Assembly (NCBI GenBank): GCA_900473185.1
Contig: UCKU01000029.1
Span: 1 to 64,000, forward strand
DNA from: Hyphomicrobiales bacterium
GTDB lineage: Bacteria > Pseudomonadota > Alphaproteobacteria > Rhizobiales > Rhizobiaceae
DNA length: 64,000 nt
Direction of reading: 5' to 3'
Shown here: positions 43,091 through 51,558 of the stretch, one piece after another
How positions within the stretch are numbered: the stretch's first letter is position 1
Layout of the letters: each line of letters begins with the position of its first letter
The notes under the pieces: generated by a model
Seen by the model: the letters and a program-made list of their open reading frames with translations, nothing else
Told to the model about the DNA's origin: nothing
Database searches by the model: none
Made by a program: the position numbers and the translations under genes

Positions 43091-43384
43091 ATGTCAGTCG
43101 AGGAAGACCGTATCAGACGGCGCGCCTATGAGATCTGGGAGCGGGAAGGCCGGCCTCATGGCGAGGATATGAGGCACTGGCTTCAGGCATTTCAGGCAAT
43201 TGCCGCGAGTACTGACGCCACCAGCAAGCCGGCCAAGAAGCCGCGCGCCAAGAAGGCCACAAGCGCCGACAAGGCAGTAAAGCCAAAGGTCGCAAGCAGA
43301 TCCAAAGGCGGCGCCCAGAGCGTTCAAACGACAAACCCTGCGCCGAAAGCTGCCAAGCCTGTCGCGAGCGTCACCAAGCACTGA
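43091..43384 (+). CDS. DUF2934-domain protein
   Basis: A 97-residue protein. The N-terminal DUF2934 motif is IRRRAYEIWEREGRPHGED, followed by a Lys/Ala/Pro-rich tail (KPAKKPRAKKATSADKAVKPK) likely to be disordered and basic. Many Rhizobiales carry such small proteins, often in stress regulons; function is unknown. ATG 43091 follows GAGGACGACG. It converges with the cold-shock gene, whose terminator lies between them. Confidence 0.75.
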   Translation: MSVEEDRIRRRAYEIWEREGRPHGEDMRHWLQAFQAIAASTDATSKPAKKPRAKKATSADKAVKPKVASRSKGGAQSVQTTNPAPKAAKPVASVTKH

Positions 43385-43433
43385 CGGGTTTGAGTGCGAG
43401 TGGCAGTTCGGTCGCCAGGCCTATAGGTCTTAG

Positions 43434-43461
43434 AAAAACGGGACGCCTTGATGGGCGTCCC
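43434..43461 (-). terminator. Intrinsic terminator of the cold-shock gene
   Basis: On the minus strand GGGACGCC-CATCAA-GGCGTCCC (43440-43461) forms an 8-base-pair stem and is followed by GTTTTTC. It lies 40 bases after the cold-shock stop codon. Confidence 0.75.
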
Positions 43462-43501
43462 CGCGATCAGCTGTCTCTTGCGATAATATATCTCGTGCAG
43501 A

Positions 43502-43705
43502 TCAGAGTGGTCTGACGTTTTCCGCCTTCGACTTGCCGGTCTTCCGATCCTGGCCGAGATCGTAGGAGACGCTCTGACCTTCCTTCAATGCATCGCCATA
43601 TTGGAGCGCGGAGACATGGACGAAGACATCGGGTCCTCCGCTTTCCGGCGTGATGAAGCCGAAGCCCTTGTCCTGATTGAAAAACTTAACCTTGCCAGTC
43701 GGCAT
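43502..43705 (-). CDS. Cold-shock protein (CspA family)
   Basis: A 67-residue cold-shock domain protein with both RNA-binding motifs: GKVKFFNQDKGFGFI (RNP1 KGFGFI) and DVFVHVSAL (RNP2). It binds single-stranded RNA/DNA and acts as an RNA chaperone. ATG 43705 gives the normal family length; the longer frame upstream has no similarity. It is a single gene with its own terminator, located between the two repABC modules. Confidence 0.92.
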   Translation of the reverse strand: MPTGKVKFFNQDKGFGFITPESGGPDVFVHVSALQYGDALKEGQSVSYDLGQDRKTGKSKAENVRPL

Positions 43706-44487
43706 GACATCCTCGTGTGTTTGCACTTGCTGTGGAGCTGCAACCCTAGTCTTCGCATTCCTCCAGATCAACCCACGCCGTGCCTTCGGGGCGGCGTCGT
43801 CAAATGACGCGTCCGCGGGGCTACATTGTCCCGCGCGATTGGAACGATGTCGTAGAAGAAATCGGGCCAACCTGCCTGTGACCAATTCCAGGACACGAGT
43901 TATAGCCACCTTCCCTATAATTCAACGCTCCAGCGGATAATCGCATTTTAGTCTCTTCAGGTTCCGCCAGAGCAGCGAAGGCGGCGTTATACCCTCCTTC
44001 GAAAACAATCGCGCCGCCCGACCGCTGCGCCTGGCCGAACCGTTGTAGTAGCCGGCCGCCTCTGCCTATGCTTATGGTATGGCGTTCTTGAAACCTGGAT
44101 CTGACGAAAACGGAGCGTGCCCATGAGCCGGAAGCCGTGCTTGGTGAAAGCCGCCATCCTCATGGCCGAACCGAGCGAGAGAACGGCCGCGATGGCAAAA
44201 TGGGCGATTTTCATAGCGCATCTCTCGCTAGTTCATAGCCATCGGCATGAACTCGCTCTGAAGAGGGTTTCATGTGGGGGGTCATGGAGCGGCTTATCTG
44301 GCTCGAAATGGCGAGAAGGACGCGCCATGCCCCGACCTGTGGATGGCGCGACGCAGATATGGCCTGGCTGAAAGCTCCCGTGACTGGATGGCCCAAGCAC
44401 GATGCCAAGCTGTCAATAATTCGATGCCGCTTGATGGTAATGTGAAATTCAATTACCATATGACACTAATCGAGAGGAAGATTTTCC
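43706..44487. other. Intergenic stretch before vapBC
   Basis: About 780 bases. A 75-residue minus-strand frame starting at 44214 has a signal-peptide-like beginning (MKIAHFAIAAVLSLGSAM) but degenerates into an Arg-rich tail, suggesting a remnant. The vapB operator (44434-44459) is at the right end. Nothing else was recognised. Confidence 0.4.
44434..44459. promoter_or_regulatory. Inverted repeat, probable VapB operator
   Basis: ATGGTAAT (44434-44441) and ATTACCAT (44452-44459) form a perfect 8-base inverted repeat with 10 bases between, 29 bases before vapB. Antitoxins of this type autoregulate by binding such repeats. Confidence 0.55.
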
Positions 44488-44739
44488 ATGACGTCATTGG
44501 CGGTAACGATGAAAGGGCAAGTCACGTTAAAGCGGGAGTTGTTGCAACACCTCGGCGTCAAGCCGGGCGAGCGGATTGACATTGACAAGCTACCGGGTGG
44601 CGAGCTTCGGGTGAAGGCCGCCAAGCCGACAGGCACGATTGATAACTTCATCGGCCGGCACGCCGGCCGGCTGAAAAAACCATTGACGATTGAGGAAATG
44701 AACGAAATTGCCGCCTCAGGTTGGGCGGGCGACGAATGA
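44488..44739 (+). CDS. vapB: AbrB/MazE-type antitoxin VapB
   Basis: An 83-residue protein with an N-terminal swapped-hairpin AbrB fold (MTSLAVTMKGQVTLKRELLQ, then GVKPGERIDIDKLPGGELRVKAA) and a C-terminal toxin-binding tail (KKPLTIEEMNEIAASGWAG). It neutralises the PIN toxin encoded next to it and represses the pair. Its stop overlaps the toxin ATG (ATGA), the usual coupling in toxin-antitoxin operons. It lies between the repABC modules, a sensible place for plasmid maintenance. Confidence 0.85.
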   Translation: MTSLAVTMKGQVTLKRELLQHLGVKPGERIDIDKLPGGELRVKAAKPTGTIDNFIGRHAGRLKKPLTIEEMNEIAASGWAGDE

Positions 44740-45131
44740 AAATTTCGGTCGATACAAACGTGCTTGCTCGTGCAGTGTTGCAGGACGATCCACAGCAAGG
44801 CCAGGCTGCGAGCAAGCTATTGAAAGAGGCTTCGCTGATCGCAGTATCCTTGCCCTGTCTGTGCGAATTGGTTTGGATTTTGCGCCGTGGCGCGAAGCTG
44901 CAGAAGGAAGATGTAGCAATGACCATCCGCGATTTGCTGGAGGCTGGAAACGTGGTGATGAACCGGCCGGCGGTTGAGGCTGGCCTTACGATCCTCGAAG
45001 CTGGCGGGGATTTTGCCGATGGCATTATGGCCTATGAGGGAAATTGGCTAGGCGGCGAAACATTTTTCTCGTTCGACAAGCAGGCTGTCGAGTTGCTGAC
45101 CCAGCAAGGACAAGCCGTGCAGCTTCTTTGA
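44736..45131 (+). CDS. vapC: PIN-domain toxin VapC
   Basis: A 131-residue PIN-domain ribonuclease. The acidic metal-binding residues are visible: D in ISVDTNVL, E in PCLCELVWIL, D in GGDFADGIMA and D in FFSFDKQAV. VapC toxins cut specific RNAs, often initiator tRNA. ATG 44736 overlaps the vapB stop. The reading frame is intact, so the pair looks functional. A decayed transposase begins 9 bases beyond its stop, on the other strand. Confidence 0.88.
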   Translation: MKISVDTNVLARAVLQDDPQQGQAASKLLKEASLIAVSLPCLCELVWILRRGAKLQKEDVAMTIRDLLEAGNVVMNRPAVEAGLTILEAGGDFADGIMAYEGNWLGGETFFSFDKQAVELLTQQGQAVQLL

Positions 45132-45139
45132 AGCACTCG

Positions 45140-45660
45140 GATCTCTGACAGCAACCGGTCCATCGTTGCGGCACTGACCGTCAGTAGCTTGTCGCGAAGC
45201 TCAGTACTTAGATCGAGCCGGCCGTGACGCTCAAGAGCTGGCAGCAAATCGGGATTAGCGGCTTCAGACGTTTGGAGCAGACACGGTCGGATGCTTCCCA
45301 CAGAGACACTAACGTTTCCCGAACCTCGGGACCATACAGGACAGCATATTGCCGAGCGCAAGCCGGCTTGGCTCACTAGGGCGGAGCACTCGGATCGCAT
45401 GCTTGCGGTGATATCCGGTAACTGCGACGAACTCATCTAGGATTCTTCGCTTGTCGGCCCGACAGCTCGATCGATATCGTTCGATGATCGCCTCGACCAG
45501 TTCTTTCCGTGTCGCCATGCTGATCCGCCGTGCCATCCATCCCCCGAGCCAGGAAAGCGAACCATGGCCATCCCAATCGGGAGCATCAACACTATCGGTA
45601 ACATTTTGCTTGAGGCAATGCGCTCTATGGTAGATTTTACGCCACCAGGGTCTGAGAACA
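45140..45660 (-). pseudogene. Remnant of an insertion sequence with broken transposase
   Basis: On the minus strand from ATG 45518 a frame reads MATRKELVEAIIERYRSSCR and ADKRRILDEFVAVTGYHRKHAIRVLR, the start of a DDE integrase-type transposase. Similarity continues in a second frame (PEVRETLVSLWEASDRVCSKRLKPLIP) and then a third (DLLPALERHGRLDLSTELRDKLL, SAATMDRLLSEIR). At least two frameshifts are therefore present, and the catalytic core is lost where the sequence meets vapC. Position 45660 and the adjacent TGTTCTCAGAC look like the left end of the element. It cannot transpose. Confidence 0.7.
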
Positions 45661-45682
45661 GTCTGACTTTCCGTTCTCAGAC
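45650..45682. repeat. Inverted repeat at the repC-2 / IS junction
   Basis: GTCTGAGAAC (45650-45659) and GTTCTCAGAC (45673-45682) are a perfect 10-base inverted repeat spanning the repC-2 stop codon (45677-45679). It may be the end of the IS remnant, a terminator-like hairpin for repC, or both. There is no strong T-run. Confidence 0.5.
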
Positions 45683-46924
45683 TATCGCGCCTGGTCTTGC
45701 CCGAACAAGTGCCAGGAGCATCGGCCCCACGGAAAACTGACCGACGGCCGCCCGCCGGCTCAAGTCCCTGAGATAAGCTCCGGCTGAGTTGATGCCCCCT
45801 CCCCTCTCGTAAATGCACGCGATAACGACGGCTGCATTCTCCGGGCCCATAGCCCGGCACGCGGTTTGAAAGGCGGGCTGGTTGATCTGGAGCATGGAAC
45901 CAAGGATCGAGCTTGCTGCCACAAGGTCTCTCCAGCTTTTGATAGAACCTCCTGGCCCATAGTGTGTGATTTCTGGGCAAGCCCGCAGCACCATATCTAA
46001 CGAAACACATGGCTCAACGGTATCTTTGCTGGTTGGGTGGCCCTTCTCGTGGCATCCGAAGGCATCATTAAACTCAGATCTCGAAGATGAAGCCCGCTGG
46101 TTCGAGAGTTCATCACCTTCTTCACATTCAAAATGGGAATATGTATGTGAATCCTGTATGTGGCGCTCATTCTGGGATTCATTGGCGCACATTTTTTGAG
46201 ATTTATCGTGTTCTTCCAACAAGTTGATGATCCGCATACGGAGTCCTGTCAATTGCATCAGCACTGCCTGAAGCTGATCAAGCAACGGGCGCCGAGGAAG
46301 GGATGACAAGAACGAGCGAAAGAGGTCGTGAAGCTCTGCCCAGTCACCTTCGACAGTACCTGCCCGTGCTAGCTGAATGAGCTTGGTGATCTCACGCCGG
46401 CAAAGACTAATTTTCTCTCGAGTAGAATGGAGAAGTTCACGATCGGCGGCGATGCGGCCGGCAATTGTCTCAATCTCCTGCGCACGAGACAAAAGCGGCG
46501 CTAGGCTGAACCCGAAGGCTTCTCTGACGTCCCCTGCCCTCCCCCTGCGAGCATAACGCTTTCCGTTGGGGCTGTCCTTGCGCAGGATGAGACCCGCATC
46601 GACGAGAGCGGCTAGATGCCGTCTGAGCGTCGCAGCAGTCATGCCCCGCGCCCGGATAGAAAGCTGAGCGTTGGACGGAAACACGATCATGCTGTTCGAG
46701 GCGGAGAGCTCGTCTGAAGGATAAAATGACAGCAACGCGTCCAGGACCGTTAGAGAGCGGTCACTGACGTGGAGGTCATGGCGAGCCTCGCAGACGGCTC
46801 GAAAGAGCTTCCACTTGTTACGCTTGATGTCTGGCAAGGCTTTCTCGGCTTGCCTATGCGTTGTCAGCAAGGCAAGCGTCATCGCCCGCCGCCCAAAGGG
46901 CGTCGTTATGCATGCGGCATCCAT
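45677..46924 (-). CDS. repC: Replication initiator RepC (repABC module 2)
   Basis: A 415-residue RepC with the same signatures as module 1: TTPFGRRAMTLALL, VFPSNAQLSIRARGMTAATLRRHLAAL, SPNGKRYARRGRAG, ACPEITHYGPGGSIKSWRDL and AVVIACIYERGGGINSAGAYLRDLSRRA. The middle region differs strongly and is A+T-rich (about 46050-46240), likely the origin. The last residues end inside the inverted repeat next to an IS remnant, so the extreme C-terminus may have been altered by the insertion. It should be able to initiate replication, since no frame break is seen. Confidence 0.93.
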   Translation of the reverse strand: MDAACITTPFGRRAMTLALLTTHRQAEKALPDIKRNKWKLFRAVCEARHDLHVSDRSLTVLDALLSFYPSDELSASNSMIVFPSNAQLSIRARGMTAATLRRHLAALVDAGLILRKDSPNGKRYARRGRAGDVREAFGFSLAPLLSRAQEIETIAGRIAADRELLHSTREKISLCRREITKLIQLARAGTVEGDWAELHDLFRSFLSSLPRRPLLDQLQAVLMQLTGLRMRIINLLEEHDKSQKMCANESQNERHIQDSHTYSHFECEEGDELSNQRASSSRSEFNDAFGCHEKGHPTSKDTVEPCVSLDMVLRACPEITHYGPGGSIKSWRDLVAASSILGSMLQINQPAFQTACRAMGPENAAVVIACIYERGGGINSAGAYLRDLSRRAAVGQFSVGPMLLALVRARPGAIV

Positions 46925-47017
46925 GTTCTTCCACCTTTACGTAGGCAAAAGAAATTCGTTCACCAAAACGGTGCCAAGACTCTTGACGGGGATTCGTGAA
47001 AATGCGATTCTCTGATT

Positions 47018-47071
47018 GCTACATACAGAGGAAGGCTTCCACGACGGCAACGTTTGGGGGGCCTTTTTCTT
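47018..47071 (+). ncRNA. Antisense RNA of repABC-2 (ctRNA/RepE)
   Basis: TTGACG at 46983-46988, 17 bases, GATTCT at 47006-47011, then an RNA of about 53 bases ending in a hairpin (47034-47063, GGCTTCC...GGGGGCC) followed by TTTTTCTTTT. It is transcribed opposite to repC-2, across its leader. Terminator and promoter are nearly the same as in module 1. Confidence 0.75.
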
Positions 47072-47077
47072 TTGCGG

Positions 47078-48073
47078 TTAATCTCCTGCTTCAGTCTGTA
47101 CTTCACGCTGGAACGTCTGATAGAGCGACTCCAACTGGTCTGATAGAAACGCTCCGAATTTTGCCGCATCTTTTGATGTCAGCGCGAGCGTAAATGTTCT
47201 TCCGGACGACTTGGTCGTCACCGCAACGGATTTCGCGGCAACCTCAAACTGACGGACGGACGGAGACGCGTCCCTTTTTTTCTTCGGCTTCTTAGCTGTT
47301 TTAAGTTCGCCTAGAAGTGCGTTGAATCGGTCGGCCTCTGCAGTGTGACGGAAATCGGCTGCAAGAATAAATGCACACGCCCTGTCAGCATTGGCTGGAA
47401 CCTGAACAAGCTTTTTCAATTCTTCCCAGCGATCGCGTCCGACGCCTTTTGCAGAGCCGACAGCGTCAAGGACGGGCTCGGGAATTGACTCGGCGACAGC
47501 CAGCATTCTTGAAAGCAGGGTATCGTCGATCGTTAGGGCGATTTTCACGACATCTTTGCTCATGCCATTGGCGACGAGCTTCCTGGCAAAGAGCGCCTTC
47601 TCGATGAAGGTCAGGTCGGAGCGGGCGGTGTTTTCTTGACCCTGGGCTATGACATGGGCGATGTCTTCGAGGGGCTTGATCACGGCCCGGACTGAGATCT
47701 GAAGGTCCCGCGCGGCGCGGGCGCGCCGATGCCCAAAGACGATCATATATCGCCCCTCGGCGTCCGGATGGGGACGTACGAGGATTGGGGTTGACTGGCC
47801 CGACTGACGAATGGCTTCGCGAAGCTGGACATAGTCTTCTTGATCATCGCCGATGCGGTCGGCAACGAATGAACCTTCGAGCAACTCTGGATCGAGTGCG
47901 ACCACCGTCTCGCCTTCGAGCATGCGAATCGAAGTCTCGGCCAGCTCGTCGAGCGACTGCATCATGGAACGTGAAGCACCACGGCGGGTATACTCCGCAC
48001 GAGTGTCCGCCGTCCGCTGGTGTTCTTCGGCCGTTGGCTGCACGAACTTTGCCAAAGAATGGTTTCTAGCCAT
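47078..48073 (-). CDS. repB: Plasmid partition protein RepB (repABC module 2)
   Basis: A 331-residue ParB-family protein: STPILVRPHPDAEGRYMIVFGHRRARAARDL (in part) is the ParB nuclease-like domain, ENTARSDLTFIEKALFARKL the linker and MSKDVVKIALTIDDTLLSRMLAV the helix-turn-helix. ATG 48073 follows GGAGGCAAACA. It is clearly related to the RepB of module 1 but distinct in sequence, and should recognise a different parS. It lies between repA-2 (78-base gap) and repC-2. Confidence 0.94.
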   Translation of the reverse strand: MARNHSLAKFVQPTAEEHQRTADTRAEYTRRGASRSMMQSLDELAETSIRMLEGETVVALDPELLEGSFVADRIGDDQEDYVQLREAIRQSGQSTPILVRPHPDAEGRYMIVFGHRRARAARDLQISVRAVIKPLEDIAHVIAQGQENTARSDLTFIEKALFARKLVANGMSKDVVKIALTIDDTLLSRMLAVAESIPEPVLDAVGSAKGVGRDRWEELKKLVQVPANADRACAFILAADFRHTAEADRFNALLGELKTAKKPKKKRDASPSVRQFEVAAKSVAVTTKSSGRTFTLALTSKDAAKFGAFLSDQLESLYQTFQREVQTEAGD

Positions 48074-48125
48074 TGTTTGCCTCCCTAACGCCTTCAAGTC
48101 GATGATTTGCTGATAGATTTAACGC

Positions 48126-48142
48126 TTTTGCACGGCTGTCAA
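48126..48142. promoter_or_regulatory. parS-like site of repABC-2, copy 1
   Basis: TTTTGCACGGCTGTCAA lies between repA-2 and repB-2, with an imperfect palindrome around the CGGCTG centre (CnGCnG). The same 17 bases occur again upstream of repA-2 at 49535. It differs from the TTTGTCAGCTGACAAA site of module 1. Confidence 0.55.
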
Positions 48143-48151
48143 AAGGTCTCG

Positions 48152-49354
48152 TCATTTGCGCCCCCATGCCTTGTGGATGAGGCTTGTGACTTCGCCATTG
48201 ACCGCATTCAGACACTCTAGCGCGCGGTCGTAGGTCGATCGCGTGAACTGATTCTTTTCCACCTCGTAAAGCGTTTGCTTCGTAATGCCGGCATCGCTAA
48301 TGGCGGTGGATTTCAGCATGTGGTTCTGCAGCATGCGCTTCGAGAACATGGCCTGCATGAAACCGACCATCTGAGCTTGAGGGCCGTCGGTCGGTTCATA
48401 TCGTGTGACCAGGTACCTGAACCAGTTTAGCCTGACGCGTGCACCTGCTCCTTTGATCGATTCAAGGATCCCGCCTAGCATGAGAAGGAATTGGCTCATC
48501 GACATGATGTCAAGCATCTGCGGATGGACGGTAATGAGGACGGAGGTCGAGGCCGTCAGCGCGGTCAGTGTAAGATAACCGAGTTGCGGAGGGCAGTCGA
48601 TCACAACCACATCATAACGATCATCGACTTCTTTGAGCGCGCTAGAAATGCGCGTGAAAAACAGCCTCCCCTCCGGGGACGATTTGTTCGATGCCGCAAG
48701 TGGCGTCTGATACTCGTATTCCTGCAGCTCAAGATTTGCCGGGATAATGTCGAGCCCGGGAAAGTTTGTCGGTTGGATGATTTCCTTGATCGACTTGCGC
48801 TGGTCGTCGTAGCGGAGCGTTTCGAAGAGAGACGGATTTTTGTCGAGCTCAGGCTGAATGCCGTGAAGTGAAGTCAGCGATGCCTGGGGATCGAGATCGA
48901 TGGCAAGGACACGATGACCGGTAAGAGCCAGATATTGAGCGAGGTGGGCAGTCGTTGTTGTCTTGCCGGAGCCGCCTTTGAAATTGACGACCGAGACGAT
49001 CTGCAACGGCTCCCCTGCCCTACGATGAGGCACATAGCGCTTGAAATCGCTGCGCCCGTTCTTGTCGAGGAAGTGGCGCAGTTCCAGCATCTGCACGGCC
49101 GTGTAGGTTCTACGGCCGGACGAGGTTGTCGCAGGAACTGGCCCCTTGCCTTCGAGGTGGAGCTTCTTAATGTGGTTTTGAGTGACGCCGAGATAATCTG
49201 CGACTTCAGCCAGCGAGAAAGAGCGTAGACCTTTTTCTGCGTCTGGCGGATATTGCTCCAATCGGAGCATGTTCAAATTGTCAGAAATCAATTCTCCCTG
49301 CTGGAGAATCTCCTGATCGAAATCCGATGCCTCGATGTTGATTGCCATGTTCAT
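48152..49354 (-). CDS. repA: Plasmid partition ATPase RepA (repABC module 2)
   Basis: A 400-residue ParA-family protein with N-terminal DNA-binding part (FSLAEVADYLGVTQNHIKKLHLEG, in part), Walker A NFKGGSGKTTTTAHLAQ, and VVIDCPPQLGYLTLTALTAS. Function as in module 1: partition with RepB-2 and autorepression. ATG 49354 is used; ATG 49348 is possible. No tra-box-like dyad was seen upstream, unlike module 1, so quorum control probably touches only module 1. Confidence 0.95.
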   Translation of the reverse strand: MNMAINIEASDFDQEILQQGELISDNLNMLRLEQYPPDAEKGLRSFSLAEVADYLGVTQNHIKKLHLEGKGPVPATTSSGRRTYTAVQMLELRHFLDKNGRSDFKRYVPHRRAGEPLQIVSVVNFKGGSGKTTTTAHLAQYLALTGHRVLAIDLDPQASLTSLHGIQPELDKNPSLFETLRYDDQRKSIKEIIQPTNFPGLDIIPANLELQEYEYQTPLAASNKSSPEGRLFFTRISSALKEVDDRYDVVVIDCPPQLGYLTLTALTASTSVLITVHPQMLDIMSMSQFLLMLGGILESIKGAGARVRLNWFRYLVTRYEPTDGPQAQMVGFMQAMFSKRMLQNHMLKSTAISDAGITKQTLYEVEKNQFTRSTYDRALECLNAVNGEVTSLIHKAWGRK

Positions 49355-50307
49355 ACAGCCGATTCCAGAATAACGCTTTTAGCTCAAACGCAGCTCAATA
49401 AGCGTTATTAATACCGGCGATTCTACCTGTTCGGCAAACTGTTTTTAGTTAACAGAACCTTAACGGCGAATTGAGGCCAGGAAAAAAACGGCCTACGCCG
49501 GCGTATCCCTCTGATTTCGCATGGAAAAGTGCAATTTTGCACGGCTGTCAAGTTAGACTCGGCAGGTACAGCCAGCCTTTGCCAGAGAGTAAGGCCTCAG
49601 GGAAGCCGCAGGCGGCGTGAAGACAATGGCCGAGAATGTCACTTTTTACTCTCTCTCCGCATTGAGCTTTGTCCTTCGCGGTCGTCGGGATGGCTCAAGG
49701 CCCGCCGCTCTCATATTTTCTGATGATCGTCTTATCGGGGCAATGGGCGTGGCATTGGCTGCCAAATAGAGGACAATGATTGCTAGCCAGGCGGTCTTCC
49801 TTGAAAGGATTTCTCGCCATGCGCCGCTGACGACATGATCGAACGATTGTTGCGGACCCGCGCCAGAGCGCGAATAGTTGACGACTCCGCAGCAAACGAT
49901 CTTCTCCGTTCAGTTCTGGAGAAATGGTATCAGCGACCGAGTCGTATCGACTGTGGCAGAGACGATGTCCAGCGACGCCTTGATGCCTTCCGTCAGCCTT
50001 TGTTCCTGGATTTTGCCGAGGACCATGCGAACGACAAGTGCTGGCTTACACCGTGGGAACCCGATGCGGCTTCGGTGAATGGTGGGATAGGAACGCAGTC
50101 GACGTCCCACGATCGCGTTGCGGCTATCGTCGCGATCGGCTGGGCTTTCCTCCGCGCAGTACGGGATGATCAATGGAATAGAGGATCATAGCATGCACCG
50201 GCGGTCCATCGTGTCCCGGGATCGGGTGATGACAATGTTTAAGAGCTACGCACCGAGACCGGGGATAATAAAGCGATAAAATTGGGCCCGCCTCTCGGCT
50301 TGCCCCG
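49355..50307. other. Intergenic stretch upstream of repA-2
   Basis: About 950 bases holding the second parS-like site (49535) and the palindrome-like GTGCAATTTTGCAC (49530-49543) that overlaps it. The 118-residue plus-strand frame at 49835 and its antisense partners have no recognisable features. The right end joins the broken recombinase copy. Confidence 0.4.
49535..49551. promoter_or_regulatory. parS-like site of repABC-2, copy 2
   Basis: An exact second copy of TTTTGCACGGCTGTCAA, about 180 bases upstream of repA-2. Two identical copies flanking repA support a role as RepB-2 binding sites. Confidence 0.55.
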
Positions 50308-50751
50308 CGCCATTTGGTCAGCGTCGACCAATTGGCCAGCCGCCGCCGCACCGTTGATGGCGCGTGCGGACCGACGGATCTCAGAAACCCCTGGCGCCGA
50401 AGGGTTTCATCGACATCGGCCGGCATGCCGTGATCGGCATCGGTCTCACGCCGCTGCGGGTCCCAGAGGTGATGGGCGACGAATTTCAAAAGCAGCGCCT
50501 CGGGCGCCGGCCAGGGCAGGGGGCGCCCGGGCCATGCCCCAGGCTTCGAGATAGGCGAGATCCGAAGTCAGGGCGCGCAGCGTATTGTCGCCCATGCCCT
50601 GGTTGACGAGATGGCGCAGCGTCTCGACATCCTGGTCGGTCAAAAGTTCGGCGAGCTCGCCGCGACGCTCGATCGGCAGCACCGCGGCGATGGTGTCGAG
50701 TTCTTCGGCACGGCGCTCGACAGCGGACGGTGATTTTTTGGGTTTGGCCAC
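50308..50751 (-). pseudogene. Broken copy of a tyrosine recombinase (N-terminal half)
   Basis: From a GTG at 50751 the frame reads SAVERRAEELDTIAAVLPIE, RRGELAELLTDQDVETLRHL and MGDNTLRALTSDLAYLEAWG, nearly the same as the intact recombinase at 54831-55991. A small indel near 50530 then changes frame, and similarity continues as ALLLKFVAHHLWDPQRRETD, ADHGMPADVDETLRRQGFL and RRLANWSTLTKWRG before stopping abruptly at about 50308. The catalytic C-terminal domain is absent. This is a decayed paralogue. Confidence 0.85.
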
Positions 50752-50876
50752 AGGGGCTCCAAAAGGACGGTTTCGGCGGCCTCTGAGACTGTGATTTGCC
50801 CCGATTCTTTCAACTCTGCAGGCCGAAATCAATCTACCATCGATGACAGGTCAATATCATTATTGATGCCCCCTGT

Positions 50877-51521
50877 TTACCACTGAGGGTCCGGCCATTC
50901 GGCATTTTCCCAAACAGCGAATTCCGTCGGAGAGATCAGGTTCTTTTCGCCGTTCTTCAATCGCATCGGGTAGAAGCGGTCATACATCGGGTCGAAGCTC
51001 GAAAGGAGCTGCGCAAAGCCCGCCTTTCGTTGGACTTTCGTCCACGAACAAAAGATTCCCCCGCGGCTATTTATCATGTCGAAGACCTCAGCTTGTGCCG
51101 GATCAAGGCGCTGCCAGAGATCGATGATGTGCCCCGCCTGCGCGCCAAAATCCTCGCGCAACGCATCTTCGATGACGGCCTCCAACGCATAGGCTATGGC
51201 CTGAGTCTTGGATGTCTGATTTAGAAACGCCAGGGATTGCCTCAGCAGCCTTTGCTGCAACATAAGGACAGGCCAGAGGATCTGGACACCATATCGGACG
51301 CCGACTTCTTCAAAATGTTTTGGCGGCTGAATAACCTCGCGTTGCCGCTCGTATGCTTTGCGCACATCGTAAGCCAGCCCAAGAAACGAGCCTTCTTTGT
51401 CTTTCACAATCGGCGAGCGCTCATTCACGTCATGGACGACTTCATGCAGCCAGGTCAGAGACGTGTAGTCTCCGATGAGAAGGATTCCGGCGTGGTTTTT
51501 GAGCAAGCTGTAGGAGAGCAT
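50877..51521 (-). CDS. Hypothetical protein (DUF6904-like)
   Basis: A 214-residue soluble protein beginning MLSYSLLKNHAGILLIGDYTSLTWLHEVVHDV (in part), followed by EGSFLGLAYDVRKAYERQRE. This pattern resembles the DUF6904 family of unknown function, found mainly in mobile regions. The remainder is helical (LMLQQRLLRQSLAFLNQTSK, ALEAVIEDALREDF) and ends with a Trp-rich tail. ATG 51521 has AAGGA eight bases upstream. It sits between two broken copies of a recombinase, so it may have been carried in as cargo. The family call is moderate. Confidence 0.6.
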   Translation of the reverse strand: MLSYSLLKNHAGILLIGDYTSLTWLHEVVHDVNERSPIVKDKEGSFLGLAYDVRKAYERQREVIQPPKHFEEVGVRYGVQILWPVLMLQQRLLRQSLAFLNQTSKTQAIAYALEAVIEDALREDFGAQAGHIIDLWQRLDPAQAEVFDMINSRGGIFCSWTKVQRKAGFAQLLSSFDPMYDRFYPMRLKNGEKNLISPTEFAVWENAEWPDPQW

Positions 51522-51558
51522 CGAGGCCATTCCTTTCAATCGACGAATAAGAGCCCGA

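Noticed and set aside
43987..44214. A small minus-strand frame with signal-peptide-like start
   Set aside because: After about 20 residues it becomes Arg-rich and without pattern; weak ribosome binding site. Treated as a possible remnant only.
49835..50191. A 118-residue plus-strand frame and its antisense partners
   Set aside because: No recognised motif on either strand, no ribosome binding site; transposase similarity was considered but could not be supported.
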